This document shows, piece after piece, positions 1 to 6,748 of a stretch of DNA of 64,000 nt. The notes under the pieces were generated by a model. The model was not told the DNA's origin, did no database searches, and saw only the letters and a program-made list of their open reading frames with translations. The position numbers and the translations under genes are program-made. The DNA comes from Streptomyces sp. NRRL S-646 (GTDB lineage Bacteria; Actinomycetota; Actinomycetes; Streptomycetales; Streptomycetaceae), in the NCBI RefSeq assembly GCF_000720765.1, contig NZ_JODC01000010.1, positions 124,001 to 188,000 of the forward strand, read 5' to 3'. Every line of letters begins with the position of its first letter. The stretch's first letter is position 1.

Positions 1-549
1 GCGAAGGTCGCCAACCTCGACCCCGACGACCCGGATGACGTCGCCATCCTCACGGCTGCAGCCGAGCGGTTCGCCGTCCAGGGCACTGATCCCGAAGCGG
101 CTGCAGAGTTGGCGGAGCAGGAGGCGCAGCTCGCCCACGTGCAGAAGAGCATGGAGGAGCTCTACCGTGATCGCAGTGACGGACTCTACGAGGGCACCAC
201 GGGACGCCAGGCCTTCAAGGACACGATCCTGAAGTATCAGCAGCACGAAGCGCGGTGCTTGGTGCGTATCGACGAGCTGAAGGCTGCCGCAACGACCGCA
301 ACCCGCCTCCCCCTCGAAGAGTGGTTTGCTGACACCGACGACGGTGACCCCTTTGCTCCCGGAGGACTCTGGGACCGGTGGGACGTCGAGACGAAGCGTT
401 CCTTCCTCTCCCTCTTCGTGGACGCCGTGACGGTCAACCCGGCGACCACGCGGCGCGGGACGTCGCTCGAACGGGCGGACGGACGCATCGAGGTGGATTG
501 GGCGAAGCCGAAGCCTGCCGAGGAGGATAACGAGTCAGTAACGGCTTAG
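1..549 (+). CDS. Large serine recombinase, C-terminal fragment (cut by window edge)
   Basis: The frame is open from base 1 and ends at TAA 547-549, giving the last 182 residues. They resemble the C-terminal half of large serine site-specific recombinases: a charged helical stretch rich in Glu and Gln (about residues 27-60 of the fragment) like the coiled-coil insert, then a block with LPLEEWF and WDVETKRSFLSLFVDAVTV, which is the usual tail of this family just after the zinc-ribbon region. The catalytic N-terminal Ser domain lies outside the window. Such enzymes integrate phages and integrative elements, and the attachment site usually lies beside the integrase gene. Repeats 85-250 bases downstream are therefore of interest. 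Family assignment rests on the tail alone. Confidence 0.75.
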   Translation, partial: AKVANLDPDDPDDVAILTAAAERFAVQGTDPEAAAELAEQEAQLAHVQKSMEELYRDRSDGLYEGTTGRQAFKDTILKYQQHEARCLVRIDELKAAATTATRLPLEEWFADTDDGDPFAPGGLWDRWDVETKRSFLSLFVDAVTVNPATTRRGTSLERADGRIEVDWAKPKPAEEDNESVTA

Positions 550-632
550 GTGTCACTCGGGGTTCGTGCGGGCCCGGCGACCGTCCTCGTCGGCCTCCCG
601 CGTCCGACTCGACGTCGACGGGCGGCCTCCAC

Positions 633-658
633 GTTGCCCACAGGATCCTGTGGGCAAC
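633..658. repeat. Perfect 26-bp palindrome downstream of the recombinase
   Basis: Two 13-base arms (GTTGCCCACAGGA and its exact complement) abut with no loop, centred on a BamHI-like GGATCC. It lies 84 bases after the recombinase stop in a gene-free stretch (550-1037). It may be a recombinase or regulator binding site; a terminator is less likely because there is no loop. Confidence 0.7.
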
Positions 659-729
659 TCCATGGCGTGAGCGTGAAGGCTCGTTTCGTCGCAGAGTGTC
701 GCCACAAGTGCCGTTCTGGGGCCCAACTA

Positions 730-802
730 GCCAAACTAACCCCCTATTCCCAACTCTCCTTAACGCGCGTTAGAGGGAAGTGAAAAAGGGGGTCAGTTTG
801 GC
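730..802. repeat. Nested inverted repeats: 16-base arms around a 12-bp palindrome
   Basis: Arms at 730-745 (GCCAAACTAACCCCCT) and 787-802 pair at 15 of 16 positions. Between them sits the perfect palindrome TAACGCGCGTTA at 761-772. The block lies in the 488-base gap between the recombinase and the next gene, which has no convincing coding frame on either strand. Nested repeats beside an integrase fit an attachment-site or element-end function, but this is inferred from position only. Confidence 0.6.
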
Positions 803-1037
803 AGTTTGCGTCAGCCCCACCAGAGGACGCTTCAAGATCAATACCGCGTCACACTTACGACATAACAATAGTAGGAGGGGAGGACGTGCGGCCGTCGCGA
901 ATGGCGGGCGGTCCGCTTCCCTCCTCGACGGCCGGCACTGCTCCCGCGCTCCCCGCTCTCTCCTACGGGTTGAAGCGCGGTCGTAGCGGTCCGGCCGTCC
1001 AAGACTTCCCGTCGACGCTCAGAGGCGGATGACGGGA

Positions 1038-1961
1038 TCAAGCTACGTGCGGCATGACCTCCGCAGCGATCAACTCCAGTTGATCCAGGTCGTCAAGGTC
1101 CAGGAGCTGGAGATACACACGCTGCGAGCCGACAGCCTTGTACTGCTCCAGCTTCTCCACCACCTCTGCCGGCGACCCGGCGAGACCATTTAGCTTCAAC
1201 TCGTCGGCCTCTCGCCCGATGACGCCCGCCCGACGCTTCACGTCGGCGTCGGTCTTCCCGACGCACACGACGAGGGCGTTGGAGTAGACGAGGTCGTCAC
1301 CCTTTCGGCCGCGCTCCTCCGCGGCGGAGCGAACGCGGCCGAACTGACGCTCACTGTCCTCGACCGAGGCGAACGGCATGTTGAACTCGTCGGCGTACTG
1401 CGCTGCCAGTGCTGGCGTCCGCTTCGCACCATGGCCACCGATGAGGACGGGCACCTTGTCTTGTGTCGGCTTCGGCAGCGCCGGGGAGTCCTGAAGCTGG
1501 TAGTACTTACCGTCGAAGCCGAAGCGCTGCCCGACGGGAGTGCTCCACAACCCCGTCACCACGGCGAGCTGCTCCTCCAGACGGCCAATCTTCTCCTTCG
1601 GGAACGGGATGCCGTACGCCTTGTGCTCCTCCTCGTACCACCCAGCCCCGAGACCAAGCTCCACCCGACCACCGGACATCTGATCAACCTGCGCAACCTG
1701 AATCGCCAGGACGCCGGGGAGGCGGAAGGTACCGGCGGTCATCAGCGTCCCCAGACGGATGCGGCTCGTTTCGCGGGCAATGCCTGCAAGCGTGATCCAG
1801 GCGTCCGTAGGACCGGGGAGGCCGTCGACGTTGCCCATGTGGAGGTAGTGGTCCGACCGAAAGAACGCCCCATAGTGCAGCTCTTCAGCGGTCTTCGCGA
1901 CACGGAGGAGCGTCTCGTACGTCGCACCTTGCTGGGGTTCAGTGAAAACTCGAAGATCCAT
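1038..1961 (-). CDS. F420-dependent luciferase-like (LLM class) oxidoreductase
   Basis: A 307-residue protein with features of the luciferase-like monooxygenase superfamily using coenzyme F420: a TIM-barrel start (MDLRVFTEP), the strand/turn RLGTLMTAGTFR, the typical VDQMSGGRVELGLGAGWYEEEHKAYG segment split over residues ~90-115, and VPVLIGGHGAKRTPALAAQYADEFN near residues 175-200. It probably transfers hydride between F420H2 and a small organic substrate in the cytoplasm; the substrate cannot be told. I chose the internal ATG at 1961 because relatives start with MDLRVFTEP. An upstream ATG at 1976 would add five residues, and neither has a clear Shine-Dalgarno. It stands alone between the recombinase fragment and tRNA-Thr. 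Confidence 0.8.
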   Translation of the reverse strand: MDLRVFTEPQQGATYETLLRVAKTAEELHYGAFFRSDHYLHMGNVDGLPGPTDAWITLAGIARETSRIRLGTLMTAGTFRLPGVLAIQVAQVDQMSGGRVELGLGAGWYEEEHKAYGIPFPKEKIGRLEEQLAVVTGLWSTPVGQRFGFDGKYYQLQDSPALPKPTQDKVPVLIGGHGAKRTPALAAQYADEFNMPFASVEDSERQFGRVRSAAEERGRKGDDLVYSNALVVCVGKTDADVKRRAGVIGREADELKLNGLAGSPAEVVEKLEQYKAVGSQRVYLQLLDLDDLDQLELIAAEVMPHVA

Positions 1962-2015
1962 GTACCAATCATGCATGTGAGAGCCCCGAGTCCGTCGGGC
2001 GACGTCCAGGGTTTT

Positions 2016-2089
2016 GCCTCCGTCGCTCAGTTGGCTAGAGCGCCGTCCTCGTAAGACGGAAGTCGCGCGTTCGAGTCGCGCCGGGGGCT
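2016..2089 (+). tRNA. tRNA-Thr (anticodon CGT)
   Basis: A complete cloverleaf: acceptor GCCTCCG with CGGGGGC (one T-G wobble), D-stem GCTC/GAGC, anticodon stem CCGTC/GACGG with loop CTCGTAA (anticodon CGT, reads ACG), T-stem GCGCG/CGCGC with loop TTCGAGT, discriminator T. The 3' CCA is not encoded. It lies 54 bases upstream of the oxidoreductase start codon on the opposite strand. Confidence 0.95.
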
Positions 2090-2100
2090 CAAAAGAGTGT

Positions 2101-2129
2101 GGGCGGCATGCTCAATGAACACGCCGCCC
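2101..2129. terminator. Hairpin shared by tRNA-Thr and the antisense small ORF
   Basis: GGGCGGC (2101-2107) pairs perfectly with GCCGCCC (2123-2129) around a 15-base loop. It begins 11 bases after tRNA-Thr and lies 8 bases beyond the stop of the opposite-strand 20-codon ORF, so it could end both transcripts. There is no U-tract, as is usual in Streptomyces. Confidence 0.5.
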
Positions 2130-2137
2130 GTGGTGGG

Positions 2138-2200
2138 CTAGTTGCGAACTGCTACGACGAGCAGAAGCACCATCGCCAATGCGAAGGCCAAAAGCTCCAC
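2138..2200 (-). CDS. 20-residue hydrophobic peptide (small membrane protein)
   Basis: A short frame starting with GTG and encoding Glu-Leu-Leu-Ala-Phe followed by an unbroken apolar run (ALAMVLLLVVAV) and ending RN. That is one transmembrane helix with a polar C-terminal cap. It is preceded by a perfect GGAGGT Shine-Dalgarno (complement of 2207-2212) six bases before the start, and a hairpin (2101-2129) follows. It lies antisense between two tRNA genes, a place normally left unannotated. The combination of ideal ribosome site, membrane-helix composition and downstream terminator argues for translation. Function is unknown; small regulatory membrane peptides and type I toxin-like peptides look similar in general form, but nothing here decides between them. 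Confidence 0.55.
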   Translation of the reverse strand: MELLAFALAMVLLLVVAVRN

Positions 2201-2336
2201 CTCTCCACCTCCTCTCAGGGGGGATCCAGCTCGGACCACCCACCCGTAGCGGGCAAGGTCCGGCCCGGCCCCCGTCAAAATCGGAGGTGGAGCTACACAC
2301 GAGTATGGAGCAACTGGCGTGAGACTGCACGCCGTT

Positions 2337-2409
2337 CGGGACGTAGTTCAGCGGTCAGAGCACCCGCTCTGGGAGCGGATAGTCGGAGGTTCGAATCCTC
2401 CCGCCCCGA
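2337..2409 (+). tRNA. tRNA-Pro-like gene (anticodon TGG) with unusual features
   Basis: Folds as a 73-nt cloverleaf: acceptor CGGGACG/CGCCCCG, D-stem GTTC/GAGC, T-stem GGAGG/CCTCC with TTCGAAT loop, anticodon loop TCTGGGA giving anticodon TGG (2370-2372). Three deviations: an A-C mismatch in the acceptor stem (2341 with 2404), a C-A mismatch at the base of the anticodon stem (2363 with 2379), and C instead of the nearly universal U at position 33 (C2369). It could be a decaying or element-borne tRNA, or one with altered decoding. Confidence 0.7.
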
Positions 2410-2414
2410 CGTGC

Positions 2415-2567
2415 TCACCGGCTCCAGAACCATGCGGCGGCGCCGGTTCCGACGCTCGACAGCAAGGTCAGCAAGCGCGCAGGGATCCGGTCCGCGGTGA
2501 CGCGGAAGGTGCCGATCCTGATATCAAAGTAGGGGACGGAGACGTCCTGAACTGGCTCACGCGCCAT
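2415..2567 (-). CDS. Small hypothetical protein, 50 residues
   Basis: Starts at ATG 2567 (MAREPVQDVSV), with GAGGAG nine bases upstream, and ends with TGA six bases past tRNA-Pro on the opposite strand. Codon third positions are mostly G or C, as in real genes here. The protein has an acidic/hydrophobic N-terminal half (VPYFDIRIG), a short basic link, and a C-terminal apolar stretch ending AAAWFWSR. I recognise no family. A longer in-frame version from an upstream ATG exists, but the ribosome site favours this start. It could be cargo of the mobile element. Confidence 0.5.
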   Translation of the reverse strand: MAREPVQDVSVPYFDIRIGTFRVTADRIPARLLTLLSSVGTGAAAWFWSR

Positions 2568-2637
2568 GGCCGCACACTCCTCAGACGGTGCGCCTTCCAT
2601 GGCGCGCTGATGGTGGGTTGTCGTCGGCCGGCCGGCC

Positions 2638-4390
2638 CCGACCCGGATGCGCCTGGACGCCGTCACCACCGAAGCCGCACGTCCCGGAGTGAGCGGTCTG
2701 GCCAGCGTCGACCGGTACGACCTGTACCAGTCCTTCCCCCGTGACTGGTACAACACCTCCCCGAGCCTGTGGCTGAACTCCATCACGCACTACGCCTACG
2801 AGCCCGGCGACACCAAGGGCTCCAAGATGCCCCGGTGACCTTCTCCGCGTACACCGTCGATGTGGGCGACCCACTCGGTGACTACCTGGCCGACAAGCAC
2901 CTGCCCAACCTCGTCCCCCGTTACAGCGGCGACCCTCGCCCCCGGCTTCACCCGGCCCCGCATCGGCACGATCACCACTGAGGCGGGCGAGGACATCGAG
3001 GTGTCCTACGCCGGCGGCTGCAAGACCGAACCGTCGGTCGCCCCCGAGGACAACCACGGCACCTGCTTCCCTGTCCCCTTGCTCCCCCGACGGGGACGAG
3101 AAGAAGCCCGCCATCGCGTGGTTCAACAAGTACGTCGTCTCCTCGGTCCGCCAGCACGACAAGGTTTCCTCTGACGGCAGGGACGTCAACACGTCCTACG
3201 GCTACGACAACGCGGCCTGGGGCAAGGACGACGACGAGTTCAGCAAGCCGGATCTGCGCACCTACAGTGTGTGGCGCGGCTACCAGAAGGTCACCACCCT
3301 CAAGGGCGACGCCACGTCGGGCCCGGACGTTCCACAGACGCAGTCCAAGTCGGTCACCCGCTACTTCCGCGGCGCAGGAGGCACCCTGAAGGACTCCGTA
3401 GGCACGATTGAACTGGGCGAGGACAGACCGGAGTTCGCGGGCCTGGCCGCCGAGACACTCACCTACGACAACAGCACCGGCAGCACCGACCCAGTCAAGC
3501 GCACCCTCACCTTCCCGGACTCCCGACAGACCGCCTCGCGCACCCGGGACGGCGGGCTGGACCCGCTCCTCGCCCACCGCGTCTGGACGAAGCGCAGCGA
3601 CGCGATCCAACGGGTCGGCTCCCGCTGGCGGTCTGTGCGCACCGAGACCGTGAGCATGGACACCGACCACGGCCTGCCGCTCGCCGTCGAGACCTCCGTC
3701 GTCCAGCCCGACAGCAGCGGGGCCGAGAAACACAGCAACTACACCTGCGCCAAGACGGACTACGCGAACAACGACGACGCCAATATCATCGGCCTTCCCA
3801 AGCAGGTCCGCACCACCGCCACTTCCTGCGACGGTGCGGCAACCGCCACCAAGGATCAGCTGATCTCCGCCGTGCGGGACACGTACGACAACAAGGCCTG
3901 GGGCGACACCCCCACGGCCGGGCTGGTCACCACCGAACAGACCAACGACGCTGCCGGCCCCGGCTGGATCCGCAGCGCCCTGAACACCTACGACCCGTTC
4001 GGCCGCATCCGCACCATCACCAACGCCAAGGGCGATCTCGTCTCCAGGACCGAATACACCCCCGGCGACGAGGGCGGCCCGGTCACGTCGATGAAGGTCA
4101 TAGACGGCCTCGGTCACACCGTGACCACCACGCTCGACCCCGGGCGCGGCCTGGTCCTGACGCGCACCGACACCAACAGCCACGGCACCCGAAGCCAGTT
4201 CGACGCCTTCGGCCGCCTGATCAAGGGCTGGACGCCGTCCCACTCCTCTGGGACGCAGAACCCGGACGTCCAGATCTCCTAGCAGATCACCTCGGGCAGC
4301 AAGCCCACCGCCGTGACCGTCCAGTCCCTACGCGACGACGGAGGCTACGACAAGCAGATCACCCTGTACGAACCCAAAGGCTGCCCCTTG
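2638..4390 (+). pseudogene. Decayed RHS/YD-repeat protein gene
   Basis: Collinear pieces of an RHS-repeat (YD-repeat) protein occur in three frames: LNSITHYAYEPGD near 2775 (frame 1), VTFSAYTVDVGDPLG after 2840 (frame 3), FTRPRIGTITTEAGEDIEVSY from about 2945 (frame 1), then a long open piece from about 3095 (frame 2) with NTSYGYDNAAWG, RYFRGAGGT, YDPFGRIRTITNAKGD and DAFGRLIKGW. At least three frameshifts and an in-frame TAG at 4280-4282 interrupt it. Similarity continues past the stop (SLRDDGGYDKQITLYEP) and fades near 4380, where the sequence joins unrelated DNA. Intact relatives are large wall-associated or secreted toxin-delivery proteins of well over 1500 residues, so this is an internal remnant without its N-terminal export region or C-terminal toxin. 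Confidence 0.85.
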
Positions 4391-4477
4391 CCTGCCGTCA
4401 TACCTCAATCCCGGTTCGCTGAAGCCGAGTTGAACGGTGGCACGCGGTCCTCCATGTCATGGCCGTTGTCTGGTTGT

Positions 4478-4705
4478 TCAGTGCCGGGAAGCGAGCAGCA
4501 GGAGTAGGAAGACGACCCCCAGGGCGATCAGGCAGCCGGAGCATCCCCCGGAAGATCCCTTGCGGACCTCGACCACGCCTCCGGTGAGGGTGTGCGGATG
4601 GCTTCGGGCGTAGTGGGTCTCCATCGTCTGCTCGCCCTGGGATTCGCTGCCCCAGGCGGTGCGGTACCCGCACTCGCCACACCGGTAGCGGTAGCTGTCG
4701 GCCAT
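4478..4705 (-). CDS. Small zinc-ribbon membrane-anchored protein
   Basis: 75 residues from ATG 4705 with AAGGAG six bases upstream. The N-terminus has a CGEC knuckle (residues 8-11, YRCGECGYRT). A His-containing TMETHYARSHPHT stretch in the middle could supply further metal ligands, making a one-finger zinc ribbon. After a CSGC pair, residues ~58-72 (LIALGVVFLLLLLA) form one transmembrane helix with a short RH tail, so the finger probably sits in the cytoplasm. Function unknown. It may be transcribed with the genes at 4831-6575 on the same strand, 125 bases upstream. Confidence 0.65.
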   Translation of the reverse strand: MADSYRYRCGECGYRTAWGSESQGEQTMETHYARSHPHTLTGGVVEVRKGSSGGCSGCLIALGVVFLLLLLASRH

Positions 4706-4830
4706 GCCGGTCTCCTTCTGGTCGTGTCCAGCGGTTGTGCTGGGTGGGTTGCGTGGGCTGCCGGCACGTCCACGGGACGGTAGGCACAGGCGATGAAATT
4801 GCGGTGAAACAAGGCGACTCACGTCGGCTG

Positions 4831-5490
4831 TCAGCCCGCCAGGAGCCCGGTCAGGGCATGGAAGACGAAGGGGTTCGGGATCCCGGAGGCCGCGAAACTC
4901 AGCACCTGCCATCGCCCGGCGACACGGATCACGACGGCACCCTTCAAGATCGTGATCTGCTGTACCCGCGACCATTGCAGGGACGTCTTTCGGGAACCGA
5001 TCTCGCCCGCAGTGATCCATACGGGGCCGAAAGTGAGCCTCGCCCCCCTGGCCAGCGCGTCCAGCGCCTGCGGCACCTGGGCGGCGGTGACAGCCCGACG
5101 GATCTTGGGCCCCCATACCTGCGGGTGGCCGAAGTCGCCACAGCGCACCAAGATCCGCTCACCGTCGGTGTCGACGAGCGCGAGGGCTCGGGTGATGCCC
5201 TGCAAGGACAGAACCCTGCGCAGACGCACCACTGTCGTGTCGTAGCGGATGGCGTGGATCCGCCCGTCGACGGCGACCGTCATCCCATGCTCGTAGAAGT
5301 CCAGCCGTGAGCCCGCGGCCGTCCCCTCCCTGCCACCGGCCCGCGCCAAGCGGTACGTGACCCGCCCCTTGGACGCCGTGGGCGCCGGATAGGTGGCGCG
5401 GCGCCTGCCGAGGCGTGCCCGGCCGGCGGCTTCGGAAATCCGCGCCAGCACCAACTGTTCGGCTCGCTCCCGTGCGCTCCCGCCACTCAT
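4831..5490 (-). CDS. DUF6585-like protein coupled to a SARP regulator
   Basis: 219 residues starting at ATG 5490, which overlaps the stop of the upstream regulator gene (ATGA), so translation is probably coupled. The sequence shows two beta-rich modules: one with RLDFYEHGMTVAVDGRIHAIRYDTTVVR (positions ~72-98 of the protein, in two short blocks) and one with FGPVWITAGEIGSRKTSLQWSRV, both like PH-type domains in which a basal value is tested against a lookup (TVAV, ITILKGAVVIRV). This resembles Streptomyces proteins carrying DUF6585; the name is from memory. No signal peptide or transmembrane helix is evident. Its fixed pairing with a regulator suggests a role in the same signalling pathway. 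Confidence 0.55.
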   Translation of the reverse strand: MSGGSARERAEQLVLARISEAAGRARLGRRRATYPAPTASKGRVTYRLARAGGREGTAAGSRLDFYEHGMTVAVDGRIHAIRYDTTVVRLRRVLSLQGITRALALVDTDGERILVRCGDFGHPQVWGPKIRRAVTAAQVPQALDALARGARLTFGPVWITAGEIGSRKTSLQWSRVQQITILKGAVVIRVAGRWQVLSFAASGIPNPFVFHALTGLLAG

Positions 5491-6575
5491 GCCGCCCCCG
5501 CCCGACCGTGACCGGCGTCCGCGTCGTTCCCGCGCAGGACAGCCCACCGTGCCCGCAGCAGCGGTTCGCCCGGGGCCACCCCCAGATCGGCGGCGAGTCG
5601 CCTGGCCGTGCGGTCGAAGACGGCCAGCGCCTCGCCCCGCCGATCACAGCGCTGCAGCGCGTGCATCAGCAGGGCTGCGACAGGTTCGTTCAGCGGCTCT
5701 GCCAGAGCCAGAGCGGACAGTTCGGCGATCGCGTCGGCGTCCCGGCCGAGCCTGAGCTGCCAGTCCGCCTTCCGTTGCGCCAGGGTGACCCTGCGTTCGG
5801 CGAGCCTCAGTTGCTCCAACTCGGCCCAGGGGCCGGGCAGTCCGGCCAGCGGCTCGCCCCGGAACAGTTCAAGCGCCTGCGCGCACAGCCGTACCGCCTC
5901 GGGCAGGTCACCGGCCTGCTCGGCCGCCCCGGCCGCGGCGACGTATTCCTCCACAGATGCCACGTCGACCTCGACCACACCGCGCACCAGTCCGTAGCCG
6001 TGGCGGTCGGTCCGGATCACCGAGTCCGGGCGCTCCCTGAGGCGCAGGCTCTTGCGCAGCCGGCACACATAGACGGGTACGACGTTCGCGCAGGGCGACT
6101 CCATTCCCCAGATGCCGTCGAGTAGTTCCTGCCGGCTGACCGAGCGGCCCGGGCTCAGTGCCAGCGCCGCGAGCACGGCCTGCTGCCGGAGCGGGCCGGG
6201 GTCCACGGGCCGCCCGTCGAGCCAGGCCCGCAACGGACCCAGCACAGAGATCCGAAGCCGCGGCTCGGACGCCGGGCCGCCCCCTGAGCGTGCGGTGATC
6301 CACACCACCTCGCCCACCGCCTGCCGGCGCGGGCCCCGTCCGGGCACGACCAGACCGCAGTCGAAGGCGTGGACAATGGCGGCGATACGGTCCCGCAACC
6401 CCAGCTTCTCCAGGATGCGGCCCAGTTGCCCGGCCACCACAGGCTCGGGCAGCGAGAGGACGTCGGCGATCTCGGCGTCCCCCAGGCCGCATCCGAGCGC
6501 GTAGAGCACCTCGCGTTCCTGAGCGGTGAGGGCCGAGAGGCTCGGGCGGCTCTGGATTGCGGTCGTCGAAGGCAT
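5487..6575 (-). CDS. LuxR-type HTH fused to SARP (OmpR-type winged helix + BTAD) regulator
   Basis: 362 residues with an unusual domain order. Residues 14-75 are a LuxR-type helix-turn-helix (LTAQEREVLYALGCGLGDAEIA ... LEKLGLRDRIAAIVHAF, each under 25 residues). Residues ~105-200 are an OmpR-type winged helix (RISVLGPLRAWLDGRPV ... LLDGIWG ... VYVCRLRKSLR). Residues ~205-345 are a bacterial transcriptional activation domain (ELFRGEPLAGLPGPWAELEQL, TPR-like repeats). The last two together make a SARP, the family that switches on antibiotic clusters. The extra N-terminal LuxR module would give a second DNA-binding unit. The gene is divergent from the NACHT gene across 173 bases and overlaps the next gene by ATGA. 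Start codon is the furthest upstream ATG; its ribosome site is weak. Confidence 0.8.
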   Translation of the reverse strand: MPSTTAIQSRPSLSALTAQEREVLYALGCGLGDAEIADVLSLPEPVVAGQLGRILEKLGLRDRIAAIVHAFDCGLVVPGRGPRRQAVGEVVWITARSGGGPASEPRLRISVLGPLRAWLDGRPVDPGPLRQQAVLAALALSPGRSVSRQELLDGIWGMESPCANVVPVYVCRLRKSLRLRERPDSVIRTDRHGYGLVRGVVEVDVASVEEYVAAAGAAEQAGDLPEAVRLCAQALELFRGEPLAGLPGPWAELEQLRLAERRVTLAQRKADWQLRLGRDADAIAELSALALAEPLNEPVAALLMHALQRCDRRGEALAVFDRTARRLAADLGVAPGEPLLRARWAVLRGNDADAGHGRAGAA

Positions 6576-6748
6576 AGCGGTTCCCCGTTCTCCGGACCTC
6601 GATGTACTTGGCCCGGTCGATCCCGTCGATGCCCTCGAAGGTCGCGAAGGTGGAGGGATTGGGGAAGGTCATCCAGCCGGTCATATGTGACCGGTGGCCG
6701 CGCTACAGTCCTCCACCTGCGGAAAGCGTTTTCTGAAGGGGAGGGGCC

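Noticed and set aside
780..986. Short frames after the recombinase
   Set aside because: Composition is Arg/Ser-rich, codon bias is poor, and the nested inverted repeat overlaps the start. Treated as non-coding.
2016..2089. tRNA-Thr as the attachment site of the element
   Set aside because: The recombinase is of the serine type, which seldom uses tRNA genes, and no duplicated tRNA 3' end is seen within the window.
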